Shown: positions 16,030 to 24,178, counted from the stretch's first letter. The stretch: 47,333 bases of DNA from Alphaproteobacteria bacterium (GCA_028691835.1 JAQUYN010000002.1:1-47333); one strand, 5' to 3'. Made by a program: numbers and translations. Notes: generated by a model not told the origin, from the letters alone.

Positions 16030-16352
16030 AAAGAACAAAAAACGGCGAACAAGTATATTGAAAAGCCACTTATTCAGGCGTATAGTGCAGCCATACGGTC
16101 GGCCTTTCCGGTAATAAGGCTCGCGGGATTTGACAAAGAGCAGCTTGCTGCCGCGTTAACAACAGCTAAAGCGCCACAGAAGCGAAAAAGCCCTTCGGCC
16201 TCCGCACTGTGGTCCTTGAAAAAGGAATGCCATGAGTGCGTCGAGGCCTTATTTGTTGGCTTCGCCTAAACTTCTTGGCTTTCCTAAAGAAATGAATATC
16301 TGCGGATCGTGCAAAGATTCGTAAGATCGGGGAATCGCGAAGGAGAATTGTT
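16030..16352 (+). other. Gap with a start-less open frame after the GNAT stop
   Basis: The GNAT frame continues open from 16030 to a TAA at 16267-16269. It encodes a protein-like stretch (for example IRSAFPVIRLAGFDKEQLAA) without a good start codon. This may be a remnant gene end, or a C-terminal extension lost by a stop mutation. The remaining 80 bp lead into the GTG start of the next gene; no clear promoter or terminator was found. Confidence 0.35.
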
Positions 16353-17786
16353 GTGGTGTCGTCTAGTGTCAATATCTTGTTCAGAAAAGCCGAAATTCTC
16401 GACGGCACGGGCGCGCAGCCGTTTGTGGCCGATGTCGCCATAGCTGGAAAACGCATCGCCGCGATTGGACCAGACCTTGATTGCGCAGCAGAGCAAATCC
16501 TCGATTGCGAGGGCTTGACGCTTGCACCCGGCTTTATCGACACGCACACGCACGATGACGCCGCGCTTTTGAACGACAGGGGGCTGGAATGCAAAATCAG
16601 CCAAGGCGTCACTTCGGTCGTTCTTGGCAATTGCGGGATCAGCTTGGCTCCCTATGCGGGGCGAGCCGAGGGATTGCCGGACCCTTTTCGTTTGATCGCC
16701 GAAGAAAGCGGGGATTTCTTGGCAACAATAGGCGCGTATTTCAGCCGATTGGCGACGAAGCACCCCGCCGTCAATTACGCCGCTCTTGTCGGGCATAGCA
16801 CTTTGCGCCTCGGCGCGGGCGTAGCGCCGGATCAGGCAGCTTGCGAGGCGAAACGGGTCGCCATGGCCTCGGTGCTTGATCGCGCTCTTTGCGAGGGGGC
16901 CAAGGGATTAAGTCTTGGCCTTGAATATCCCGCCGCCAGCGCGGCGGACAAGGAAGAGATCGCAGCCCTGCTTCCGTTGCTCAAGAAGCACGGTGCCGTT
17001 CTTGCGGCGCACATACGCTCCGAGTCGGACGAGATTGTCGCCGCCATCGACGAAGTCGCAACTCTGGCTAGGCTGGCGGACGTCTCGCTTGTACTCTCTC
17101 ATCATAAATGTTCAGGAAAACACAACTTCGGGCGGTCGATAGAAACCCTGGCTCTAATCGAAAAGGCGGCTGAAAAGCAAAAAATCGTTTTTGACGCCTA
17201 TCCTTACAACGTCGGCATGAGCGTTCTTTTGGCACCGTTCGTCGAAATGGCCGAGAAGACAATCCTATCTTCCTCAAAGCCGCATCCGGAACTTAACGGT
17301 AAAGGTATTCGGGCTGTCGCAAAACACTTTGACTGTACGGCGGAAGAAGCCATACGCCGTGTTTCTCCGGCAACGGCGCTCTATCATATTATGGACGAAG
17401 GCGATGTGAGAAGGATTCTAGCGCATCCGCTCGGCATGATCGGTTCTGACGGCTTGCACGATGCAAGGCCCCATCCGCGCCTATGGGGGACCTTCCCACG
17501 TTTTCTTGGTCGTTATGCGCGCGATTTGGGTCTTCTCAGCTGGCCGGAGGCGATCCGAAAAATCACGAGCCTACCCGCGAAAACGTTTGTCCTTTCGCAG
17601 CGTGGCGAATTAAAGGAAGGCTATTACGCAGACCTTGTTCTTTTTGACAAAGCGAAAATACGGGACGCAGCCACGTTTGAAAATCCGACTCAAAAGTCGG
17701 AAGGCATAGAGAGCGTCTTTGTAAGCGGCCTTCTGGCTTGGAATAAAGGGCAAAGTACGGGAAAATACGCAGGGGAACGATTATGA
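16353..17786 (+). CDS. N-acyl-D-amino-acid deacylase (D-aminoacylase)
   Basis: An amidohydrolase that removes the acyl group from N-acyl-D-amino acids. The 477 aa protein starts with GTG at 16353, with an AAGGAG site 8 nt upstream. It shows the N-terminal beta-sandwich (ILFRKAEILDGTG), then APGFIDTHTHDD with the metal-binding HxH, and the GNCGIS segment typical of D-aminoacylase. Further on come LEYPAAS, the AHIRSESD metal ligand region, LSHHKCSG and MIGSDGLHDARPHPR near the C-terminus. These are the family hallmarks and are intact. It heads a three-gene operon with an unknown protein and an N-acylamino-acid racemase-like enzyme. Together, racemase and D-specific deacylase would release free D-amino acids from N-acyl-L-amino acids. 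Confidence 0.88.
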   Translation: MVSSSVNILFRKAEILDGTGAQPFVADVAIAGKRIAAIGPDLDCAAEQILDCEGLTLAPGFIDTHTHDDAALLNDRGLECKISQGVTSVVLGNCGISLAPYAGRAEGLPDPFRLIAEESGDFLATIGAYFSRLATKHPAVNYAALVGHSTLRLGAGVAPDQAACEAKRVAMASVLDRALCEGAKGLSLGLEYPAASAADKEEIAALLPLLKKHGAVLAAHIRSESDEIVAAIDEVATLARLADVSLVLSHHKCSGKHNFGRSIETLALIEKAAEKQKIVFDAYPYNVGMSVLLAPFVEMAEKTILSSSKPHPELNGKGIRAVAKHFDCTAEEAIRRVSPATALYHIMDEGDVRRILAHPLGMIGSDGLHDARPHPRLWGTFPRFLGRYARDLGLLSWPEAIRKITSLPAKTFVLSQRGELKEGYYADLVLFDKAKIRDAATFENPTQKSEGIESVFVSGLLAWNKGQSTGKYAGERL

Positions 17787-17799
17787 GGGATAGCGCGAG

Positions 17800-19209
17800 A
17801 TGACACCTATGCTCGATAATTTGTTAAGGCAGAGGCCGACGCTTAGGCCACTCAAGAACGCGAAGAATCTTGGAGACTATCTTGCGCCCATTTTGGCGTG
17901 GGAATGTCGGCCCGATGTGTTTCCGTACGCGACGCTGTTTTTGGATCTCGTCCAAAAGGAAGTCGCGCAAGGCTATGGCGATGCCACGGCCACAAAGGTC
18001 GTTGCACAGCTTAAGAAGAATTTCACTGTCGAGACAGGCGTTCATCTCTCTTTGCCGCGCCTTTATGATCGGGCAACGGTTCATTCGATACCACTAAATA
18101 ACGTCAACACGCTCGTTTTTCAGGCGACGCTTTATTCGGCAGCGGCGCGGCTTGGCGCGGGACAGGAATTTCATATCAGTTGTTCAAGCGGGCACGTCTT
18201 CCTCAGCAATATCAATAGCGGCGCTTATTTTCAGGCGGACATTGACCATTGCTTGAGGCTTTTGCCGAACAAGCTCGATAAAACGACACAAACCTACCTG
18301 CCTGCCGTGACGCAGGAGGCGTTCGACAAGATATTACGCGGAAAAAACCTGTCGCAGACAGGTCAAAAACGCGCCGAGACGATCCGGCAAACATTTGCGG
18401 CGCAGCAGGAACATTTTTCCCGCCAAATTGGCACAGCCCATGCGGCGCTCTATAACGAAGTTCTCCCGCCTAGCGTGCGACAAATCACCTTTGATTTCGA
18501 AGCGATCATTCCAACCTTTCTGTCGGCGCTATTAAAAGACCCGCGATCACTGACCTATCGGCTTTTTGCCACGGAAAGCGGGCGCGATTTTCTGTTGAAC
18601 GATTTTTCGGAAGTCATGACAGCATGGAAAAAAGGTTCGGCTCCCTTCGATCCTTTAGAAAATCGTCATGGGCTTTTGTGCATGGCCTCCTCCCCCTATG
18701 CGGGCGATCTTTTACCGGACGTTCTTTGCGAGGCGTTGAAGAACAGAACGCTTATGCCCAAAACAGCCCTCAGCTTCATTCTATTTCTTCTCGAAGCCGG
18801 ACTTGCACCGACAGGCGGCATGCGACAGACGCATTATGCGACCGAGATCAGGGACAAACTGGTCGCTTGGCTGCGCCGCGACTGTCCCGACGATCCAAGG
18901 ATTGCGGCGCTTACGGTCCTGCCGACGGATCGCGCGATTTTATCGCCCCTGTGGGGCGTCAATGCGGCGCACCCCGAACATCCTGTCAGCTATAGGGAGG
19001 CGCTGAACGGCTGGCGCTTGTCCGAGGAGTTAGCACGGGGCATTTTAAATGTATCGGGAGAGGCAGCGTTAGCGGCAGGCGCGGTCTTAATGGATGATTC
19101 CTTCTTCGGGGAAGAGAAGATTCCCGATGAAAAGCGGCAGGCTTTACTGCGGGAGATTGCCTTAGAAACAGACATCCTTAAATGTGCGGAGGGGTTTTAT
19201 GAGTCTTGA
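17800..19209 (+). CDS. Unknown 469 aa protein between deacylase and racemase
   Basis: I do not recognise the family. The protein is rich in alanine and leucine and predicted mostly helical. It has a segment FHISCSSGHVFLSNINSGAYFQ near residues 125-145 (a cysteine, a histidine and a serine in a glycine-rich context), a TYLPAVTQEAF segment and a long C-terminal helical region. There is no signal peptide or clear membrane span. It starts 13 bp after the deacylase and overlaps the racemase gene by 11 bp, so all three are co-translated and it probably acts on the same substrate. An acyl-transfer or peptide-bond enzyme is possible, but no catalytic motif can be named with confidence. Confidence 0.65.
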   Translation: MTPMLDNLLRQRPTLRPLKNAKNLGDYLAPILAWECRPDVFPYATLFLDLVQKEVAQGYGDATATKVVAQLKKNFTVETGVHLSLPRLYDRATVHSIPLNNVNTLVFQATLYSAAARLGAGQEFHISCSSGHVFLSNINSGAYFQADIDHCLRLLPNKLDKTTQTYLPAVTQEAFDKILRGKNLSQTGQKRAETIRQTFAAQQEHFSRQIGTAHAALYNEVLPPSVRQITFDFEAIIPTFLSALLKDPRSLTYRLFATESGRDFLLNDFSEVMTAWKKGSAPFDPLENRHGLLCMASSPYAGDLLPDVLCEALKNRTLMPKTALSFILFLLEAGLAPTGGMRQTHYATEIRDKLVAWLRRDCPDDPRIAALTVLPTDRAILSPLWGVNAAHPEHPVSYREALNGWRLSEELARGILNVSGEAALAAGAVLMDDSFFGEEKIPDEKRQALLREIALETDILKCAEGFYES

Positions 19210-20335
19210 TATCGAACGTATCGAACTTTTCGTCGTCGAACTGCCGTTGCTGCAACCCTTTACGGTGAGCTTTGGAACCGTCCGTTCCCGCCGTCTTATT
19301 CTCGTCAAGATGACGGACAGTCAAGGCGTAGTCGGCTGGGGCGAGGCCACAACACTCGACGCGCCGATTTATAAACCCGATTATTTTGGCTCAACGCTCG
19401 ACGTTTTGCAGAAAATTCTCGCTCCTTCGATCCTCAAAAAACGCGCTTATGCAGGGCCGGAAGATTTGGACGATTCTCTTGCCTTCGTACGCGGCCATTA
19501 TTTTGCAAAGGCGGCTCTATCGATCGCTGCCTATGACATCGCCGCGCAGAAGGAAAATAAGAGCCTCGCGGCTTTTCTCGGCGCGACGAAGACGGAAATC
19601 CCACTTTCGCACACGATTGCGATCACAGAGCATCCGCAAGAAATGCTTGATGAAGCGGCGAAAGCATTTGAAGCCGGGTTTAAAGACATCAAACTGAAAA
19701 TCGCGCCGCAAGCCGACTTGCCGTTCGCTCGCGCCTTACGACAGGCCTATCCAGATTTGCCGCTGATGGTCGATGCTAATGCGGCCTACCGTTATAATGA
19801 TGAGACGCTCAAATTGTTTAAGGAAGTCGACGAACTTGGGTTCTTCAGCATCGAACAGCCCTTGGATTGGAACGACCTTTACGATCACGCGCGGTTGCAA
19901 AAACAGCTGAAAACGCCACTCGCGCTTGATGAAAGCATAGATTGCGCCCATGATTTTGAACAGGCGCTAGCCTTACAAAGTTGCCGCATGCTGAACATCA
20001 AGCTCTCGCGCGTTGGCGGGCTGACAGAGTCGCTGCGTCTCTACGGCCTGGCGCAACAGAGCAAGATTGGCCTTTGGGTCGGAGGCATGATCGAAGGACC
20101 CACCGGCCTCATGGCCGTAATCGCCTTCAGCGCTTTGTCGGGCTTTGACTATCCAGCGGACTTTATCGACTCGCACTATCTCATCGAAGGGTTCTCGGAC
20201 TATTTTGACGAGGAGCCGTATACCCTTGCCAAAGGCAAGTTGACTCCTTGCTTTTCCAAACCAGGGCTTGGCGCTGCCATAAATTATGGCCGTCTCTGCC
20301 AGCATGCGCCCTCACCCATAATACTGACTGCATGA
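19199..20335 (+). CDS. Enolase-superfamily N-acylamino-acid racemase / o-succinylbenzoate synthase-like
   Basis: The 378 aa protein belongs to the muconate-lactonizing subgroup. The N-terminal capping domain (IERIELFVVELPL, VGWGEATTL) is followed by the barrel. There the acid/base lysine sits in KLKIAP (KxK), the three metal ligands in VDANAAY, SIEQPL and ALDESI, and the second lysine in NIKLSRVGGL. The NIKxxRVGG and GGMIE motifs favour the OSBS/NSAR branch over dipeptide epimerases. I chose the ATG at 19199, which has a GGAGGGG site; the frame is open from 19184. With the D-aminoacylase two genes upstream, N-acylamino-acid racemisation is the likelier role. Menaquinone synthesis is unlikely because no other men gene is present. 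Confidence 0.82.
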   Translation: MSLDIERIELFVVELPLLQPFTVSFGTVRSRRLILVKMTDSQGVVGWGEATTLDAPIYKPDYFGSTLDVLQKILAPSILKKRAYAGPEDLDDSLAFVRGHYFAKAALSIAAYDIAAQKENKSLAAFLGATKTEIPLSHTIAITEHPQEMLDEAAKAFEAGFKDIKLKIAPQADLPFARALRQAYPDLPLMVDANAAYRYNDETLKLFKEVDELGFFSIEQPLDWNDLYDHARLQKQLKTPLALDESIDCAHDFEQALALQSCRMLNIKLSRVGGLTESLRLYGLAQQSKIGLWVGGMIEGPTGLMAVIAFSALSGFDYPADFIDSHYLIEGFSDYFDEEPYTLAKGKLTPCFSKPGLGAAINYGRLCQHAPSPIILTA

Positions 20336-20495
20336 GGAAAATGATGAGTACATTTCTACCCTCCTCCTATATTTGCATGCAGCTACTGTTGAAAACATCG
20401 CACATCTTCGCTCGCATCCGAATGTGCTGATGATCTGACATCCACAACGCATCATGACCGCTAAACAACTTCGTAAAAATGAGGGAGGGGTAACT
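20336..20495 (+). promoter_or_regulatory. metA leader with possible RNA structure
   Basis: This 160-bp gap precedes metA. GCACAT (about 20399) and ATGTGC (about 20422) form a 6-bp stem, followed by a weaker TGATG/CATCA pairing and a CGCTAAA stretch about 35 nt before the start. SAM-II riboswitches occur before metA in alphaproteobacteria and end in a similar CUAAA element. The rest of that consensus could not be matched here, so this is only a candidate leader. Confidence 0.25.
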
Positions 20496-21503
20496 ATGCC
20501 CATTATCGTCAATTCCGAAAACGTCCATCCGTTTTTGCCGTCTCTTGGTTCTCTGTCCGCCATAGAAAAACGACTTGCCGAAAGACAAGAAATCAGGCCG
20601 TTGGAGATAGCTATTCTCAATCTTATGGCGGACAAAAGAACGACCGAGAGGCAACTTGCTTCTTGGCTGGGGCGAACGCCTTTACAGGTAAGACTAACCT
20701 TTGCAACAACGGACTCCTATATCCGTCCTATTCAAAATGGTCGGGAAGCAAAAAACACACCATCGGAACATATTCGGGATTTTTACAGCGCATGGAGCGA
20801 TATAAAAGACAGAAAGTTTGATGGCCTTGTCATTACAGGCGTGAACGCGCTTTGTGACCGTGTTGAGCAAGAGAAAATATGGGGAGAAGTCGGAAAGATT
20901 CTTGAATGGTCAACGACAAACGTCCTTTCTTCCCTGTTCTTGTGCTGGGGAGCCAAGGCGGCGTTAAAGTATTTCCACGACATCGACAGCATCAAACAAC
21001 CTCAAAAAATCTGGGGCGTATACAAGCACCATGTCTGCTCGGATAGAACGGATTTGCTTTCTGGTTTTTCGGATGTTTTCGATCTTCCAGTCTCTCGCTG
21101 GAAAACTCCTTTGCGCAAGGATATCGAAGCACATAAAAATATCGAAATCATTGCAGACTCAAAAGAGGCTGGTCCGAACATTCTCGCCGAAATCGAGCCG
21201 ACTGAAGGGGCCGTCAATTTCTTCCCAAGAATGGTGTATGTTCTAGCTCACCCTGAATACGACACGGACACTTTGTGCGGGGAATATGAACGGGATAAAA
21301 AACTGACATCAACCCATCGTGTGCCAGACAACTATTTTCCTGACAACGACCCGTCCAAAAGGACGCTCAACACATGGAGACCTTGTGCTCATCTTTATAC
21401 AAATTGGGTGCATGCTGTTTACGATGCAACTCCCTATGACTTAAATCAGATTCCCAAACCTCATCGAGCGAATGAGATGGGTAAAGATTTACGTTGTCAC
21501 TGA
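20496..21503 (+). CDS. metA: Homoserine O-succinyl/acetyltransferase
   Basis: It acylates homoserine in the first committed step of methionine synthesis. The 335 aa protein starts at the ATG at 20496 after a GAGGGAGGGG site. Family landmarks are intact: IRPLEIAILNLMADKRTTE, GRTPLQV, KNTPSEHIRDFY, IKDRKFDGLVITG, and the nucleophile cysteine in LFLCWGAKAAL. The catalytic His and Glu lie in AHPEYDTDTL, followed by VPDNYFPDNDPSKRTLNTWR and ETPYDL-like ATPYDL. The first 30 residues diverge from the usual N-terminus. Whether it uses succinyl- or acetyl-CoA cannot be read reliably. The last about 18 residues beyond ATPYDL overlap the end of the prophage Rz1 gene. It competes with the homoserine kinase at 10113. 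Confidence 0.92.
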   Translation: MPIIVNSENVHPFLPSLGSLSAIEKRLAERQEIRPLEIAILNLMADKRTTERQLASWLGRTPLQVRLTFATTDSYIRPIQNGREAKNTPSEHIRDFYSAWSDIKDRKFDGLVITGVNALCDRVEQEKIWGEVGKILEWSTTNVLSSLFLCWGAKAALKYFHDIDSIKQPQKIWGVYKHHVCSDRTDLLSGFSDVFDLPVSRWKTPLRKDIEAHKNIEIIADSKEAGPNILAEIEPTEGAVNFFPRMVYVLAHPEYDTDTLCGEYERDKKLTSTHRVPDNYFPDNDPSKRTLNTWRPCAHLYTNWVHAVYDATPYDLNQIPKPHRANEMGKDLRCH

Positions 21504-21730
21504 CATGTGCGAATCTGAGCGCGGAGCTCGGCATAATCCTGCAACGCTTCAGGAAATGCCGAGCCATCCGGCGCGGTTTCGATCTCGACGGCCAGTTTGC
21601 GCTGAAACTCACGGCTGTATTCCTTTGTCGGTGGGCAGACGGAAGGCGTGTTAAAATTTGTCGTCCCGCAGGCGCTTAACGAGGTCAGCGCGAGTGCGAG
21701 GAGCGTCCAGCGTTGCACGGAGTTGGGCAT
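21497..21730 (-). CDS. Rz1-like outer-membrane spanin lipoprotein
   Basis: The 77 aa protein from the ATG at 21730 has a lipoprotein signal ending in LTSLSAC and a short exported domain ending in DYAELRAQIRTC, which is usual for alphaproteophage Rz1 proteins. It is largely nested in another frame inside the Rz-like gene (21651-21890), the classical Rz/Rz1 arrangement. It would join the inner-membrane spanin to disrupt the outer membrane at lysis. An in-frame ATG at 21763 is the alternative start. Its 3' end overlaps metA convergently by 7 bp. Confidence 0.7.
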   Translation of the reverse strand: MPNSVQRWTLLALALTSLSACGTTNFNTPSVCPPTKEYSREFQRKLAVEIETAPDGSAFPEALQDYAELRAQIRTCQ

Positions 21731-21890
21731 CTTTGATCTCCACGATTTTCTTGAGTTGGTCATAGCGTTCTGCGGTGCGGCCTGATTGCTTTGCGCCGAG
21801 CAGAGTGGCGGCCACAGACGCTGCAATCGCGCCCCAGCCGATGATTTTGATGATGTTGCTGGAAAACCAGCTTGTGAGGATTGTCCACAT
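21651..21890 (-). CDS. Rz-like inner-membrane spanin
   Basis: The 79 aa protein has one N-terminal membrane span (IIKIIGWGAIAASVAATLLGA) followed by a helical, charged periplasmic segment (ERYDQLKKIVEIKDAQLRATL), as expected for a spanin. The ATG at 21890 overlaps the endolysin stop as TGATG, so the lysis genes are translationally coupled. The longer upstream frame is a shadow of the endolysin gene. Confidence 0.65.
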   Translation of the reverse strand: MWTILTSWFSSNIIKIIGWGAIAASVAATLLGAKQSGRTAERYDQLKKIVEIKDAQLRATLDAPRTRADLVKRLRDDKF

Positions 21891-22552
21891 CAGCGCAGGC
21901 CTTTCCGATTGTCGTCGATCCGAGCCCAGATCATGTTCCCGACGCCGATCAGCGTGATAACCAAAAGCAGCCATTTAGCCACGTCCAAATACGGCACAAG
22001 CATTTGGAGGCTATCGCGGACGGGTGCCATGCCATCCTGCACCGCTTGCAGCGCCCCAAGGCCAACGGTTGCCGCCGTGGCGGCCTGTCCGCCCCTTACG
22101 GTGCGTGTGTGTTGCAAGTTCTTAGGTGGAGGCTCTACACCTGCCAGAATCAACGCCTTGTCGACCTGTGCGCCCGTGTAGGGCTGCTGGCCGTTCTCGT
22201 GCTGGATGATGGCTGTGACCAAGGCTTTCAACTGCTCATATTTGTGCATGTCCAACGCAACGTCCGGCGCAAAACCCGTCTCGTCCGAAACGGCCTTGGC
22301 ATAGGCCACGGTGTCGTTTTCGACGCTAGGTGCCCAACGTCCGATAATCTGCCGAATTGTGCGCAGGCCGTGCTTGTCCTGATATTTGATCAGCGTTCGT
22401 GCCAGCGCGCGGATCCCATAGATCGGGCTTTGGAACACGAAAAACTCCGTATCCGTTTGGGTTTCGGCCAAACCCTGCCACGGGTCTTTGGTTAGGCGCA
22501 AATTGCCGGGGTTATTGTTGCGGATGCCACGCGGCTCTGGTTTCACTGTCAT
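21890..22552 (-). CDS. Phage peptidoglycan-degrading protein with C-terminal membrane anchor
   Basis: The 220 aa protein begins with GIRNNNPGNLR, the signature of phage structural/lysozyme-like proteins often annotated as P5-type or virion-associated lysins. It continues with FFVFQSPIYGIRALARTLIKYQ. A membrane span near the C-terminus (VAKWLLLVITLIGVGNMIW) is unusual for a plain endolysin and may tether it to the inner membrane. An AAGGA site precedes the ATG. It lies between the holin candidate and the spanins, so it is the muralytic member of the lysis cassette. Confidence 0.7.
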   Translation of the reverse strand: MTVKPEPRGIRNNNPGNLRLTKDPWQGLAETQTDTEFFVFQSPIYGIRALARTLIKYQDKHGLRTIRQIIGRWAPSVENDTVAYAKAVSDETGFAPDVALDMHKYEQLKALVTAIIQHENGQQPYTGAQVDKALILAGVEPPPKNLQHTRTVRGGQAATAATVGLGALQAVQDGMAPVRDSLQMLVPYLDVAKWLLLVITLIGVGNMIWARIDDNRKGLR

Positions 22553-22575
22553 GATGTTTCCTTTCGTTTGGGCAA

Positions 22576-22599
22576 AGAAAAAGCCGCTCGAAAGCGGCT
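22576..22599 (-). terminator. Rho-independent terminator on the - strand
   Basis: Read on the - strand, AGCCGCT pairs with AGCGGCT around a 4-nt loop and is followed by TTTTTC. It lies between the holin candidate and the endolysin, so it would reduce read-through into the lysis genes. Confidence 0.65.
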
Positions 22600-22621
22600 G
22601 GGGGGATAAGTGAGCAAGGGT

Positions 22622-22867
22622 TTATGACCCTTTGGCCGACCACCAGCGCAGGACGTTATCGAGAATGAATCCGGCTATAGCACCGAGAGTCAGGATCACG
22701 GCGAAGCCGCCTTTCCATCGGTTTGCCAGACGGTCAAGCTGGTCGAGGCGCGTGTCGATCCCATCCACCTTGGTTTTGAGTTCGGACACGGCGGCAATGA
22801 GGCTGGCAACTTGCGCCTCCAACCGCCCGATGGAGCGGAAGTATTCGATTTGTTCGTTGGGACTCAT
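22622..22867 (-). CDS. Putative holin-like phage membrane protein
   Basis: The 81 aa protein from the ATG at 22867 (AGGAGA site about 8 nt upstream) has a coiled-coil segment (IGRLEAQVASLIAAVSELK followed by further heptads) and one C-terminal membrane span (GGFAVILTLGAIAGFILDNVL). The layout resembles XhlA/DUF1515-type phage proteins that accompany endolysins. The position directly upstream of the lysin supports a holin or holin-accessory role. A longer frame from 22924 is open but lacks a better start. Confidence 0.55.
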   Translation of the reverse strand: MSPNEQIEYFRSIGRLEAQVASLIAAVSELKTKVDGIDTRLDQLDRLANRWKGGFAVILTLGAIAGFILDNVLRWWSAKGS

Positions 22868-22930
22868 GGATGTGTTCTCCTGTTCCCGCTCTTGAGGAGC
22901 GGATTGTGTTTGAAGGTTGGGCATGTGGCG

Positions 22931-23140
22931 CTATCCCGCGATGATGATGACGAGCGGTTGTTGGGCGCTTCCTGTTGGCGGGGCAGCGTTCAAACGTAGA
23001 ACCTCGATAGCGGTTTGTGTGATCCGTCCGCGCCGAGAAGCCGGACGTCGGGCAATCTCCACCGCCATTTGCGATACACGCAAGTCAGCGTTTGAGGGGC
23101 GGCGAACGACCTCAACGGCATGCTGGGTAACGCGCAACAT
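22931..23140 (-). CDS. Small phage protein with three internal repeats
   Basis: The 69 aa protein contains three copies of an 18-residue unit with consensus (L)R(V/I)(T/S)Q.A(V/I)E(V/I).RRP, then a short hydrophobic tail (QPLVIIIAG). It overlaps the stop of the tail gene at 23140. Small repeat proteins of this sort occur in alphaproteobacterial tail modules. The function is unknown; a tail-tip accessory or fibre-chaperone role is a guess from position. Confidence 0.5.
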   Translation of the reverse strand: MLRVTQHAVEVVRRPSNADLRVSQMAVEIARRPASRRGRITQTAIEVLRLNAAPPTGSAQQPLVIIIAG

Positions 23141-24165
23141 TACGCTTGCACCTTATAGCCGAACTCGGCGGCATTGATCTCGGCTTCTGTCCATGCGGCA
23201 GTGGTCGCAGGGTTATGGTTCCAGATAGTACGATGATCAATATAGGAGTCGGTCAACGTCAGGTCGGTCCCTTCGTAATTTGTGCTGCCAACACGGGCGA
23301 CAGCGCGAAGGAGCCGCGTCACCGCATCGTCTTTTCGGGCGAGGATGTTGGCTTGAACACCCATGATCGTGGCATTCAGCGTTGTAAGATCGGCAAAGGG
23401 AAAACTATCTATATGCCCAGCCGTCTCGCTGGCGTTGTAACTTGTGTCCTCATCCGGCGAGGCATCGTCGGCGTTCTCCCAATTGTTCGCGCTTCCCGTT
23501 GGCGCAAATTGCGCCGAAGCCCCCACGCCGGAGGGATAGATCGCGTCCACGCGCACGTCGCCGAGGTATCCATTGTTCACCGTGCCTGTTGCATCGCAGA
23601 TATAAAAATCATCATACCAAACTTGGATCGTTGAGGGGAATCCACTGAGACGGATCGAGTTCGCCGTAGTCAATGTTGAGGAGTATTTTGTATCGCCCGT
23701 GTAGGTGGCCCAGACCTCGCCATTGACGCGGACTTCAAACAAGCCGCCGCTATCGGCAATGGTGAGCTTGGCTTCGATAAAGTTCCATGAATTGCCGATG
23801 ATGGCGTTGGCCGAAGTTGCCAATACCGTGCCGCTTGTTGTTCCTCGAACGAGAGCCAAGGCTCCTGTGGGGGTGACACACAAGCTGCACTGCGAGTTCC
23901 CCAAATTGTCCCGAAACTGGAAGATGACCCCATTACCCGAAGGTATGGCGGCGATCTTGACGGCAGCCCCGACAATCCATGTGGCTTGCTCATCCAAGGT
24001 TTTTGTGATGTAGCCAGAAGCTGTGTATAGACGCAAGGCGTTGCTGCCAGACCGCCGCCCTGCATCCAACGCGACGTAGCTGCTTGCTGCAATCTCGTTG
24101 TACTTATAGAGCAGCTGGGCAATGGTCGTAAAATGGTCAAAGCCATCGATAAAGCGCAAGGTCAT
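23140..24165 (-). CDS. Phage tail fibre/appendage protein
   Basis: The 341 aa protein starts at the ATG at 24165 (GGGAGAAA site); the longer frame to 24246 overlaps the next gene. It begins FIDGFDHF and has a beta-rich domain with FEVRVNGEVWATYTG and VWYDDFYICDATG. These resemble concanavalin/LamG-like lectin domains of phage appendages. The C-terminal part ends in WTEAEINAAEFGYKV, typical of tail proteins of this group. It lies between the DUF2793-like protein and the repeat protein. It probably sits at the tail tip and contacts the host surface. Confidence 0.65.
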   Translation of the reverse strand: MTLRFIDGFDHFTTIAQLLYKYNEIAASSYVALDAGRRSGSNALRLYTASGYITKTLDEQATWIVGAAVKIAAIPSGNGVIFQFRDNLGNSQCSLCVTPTGALALVRGTTSGTVLATSANAIIGNSWNFIEAKLTIADSGGLFEVRVNGEVWATYTGDTKYSSTLTTANSIRLSGFPSTIQVWYDDFYICDATGTVNNGYLGDVRVDAIYPSGVGASAQFAPTGSANNWENADDASPDEDTSYNASETAGHIDSFPFADLTTLNATIMGVQANILARKDDAVTRLLRAVARVGSTNYEGTDLTLTDSYIDHRTIWNHNPATTAAWTEAEINAAEFGYKVQA

Positions 24166-24178
24166 GTGGTTTTCTCCC

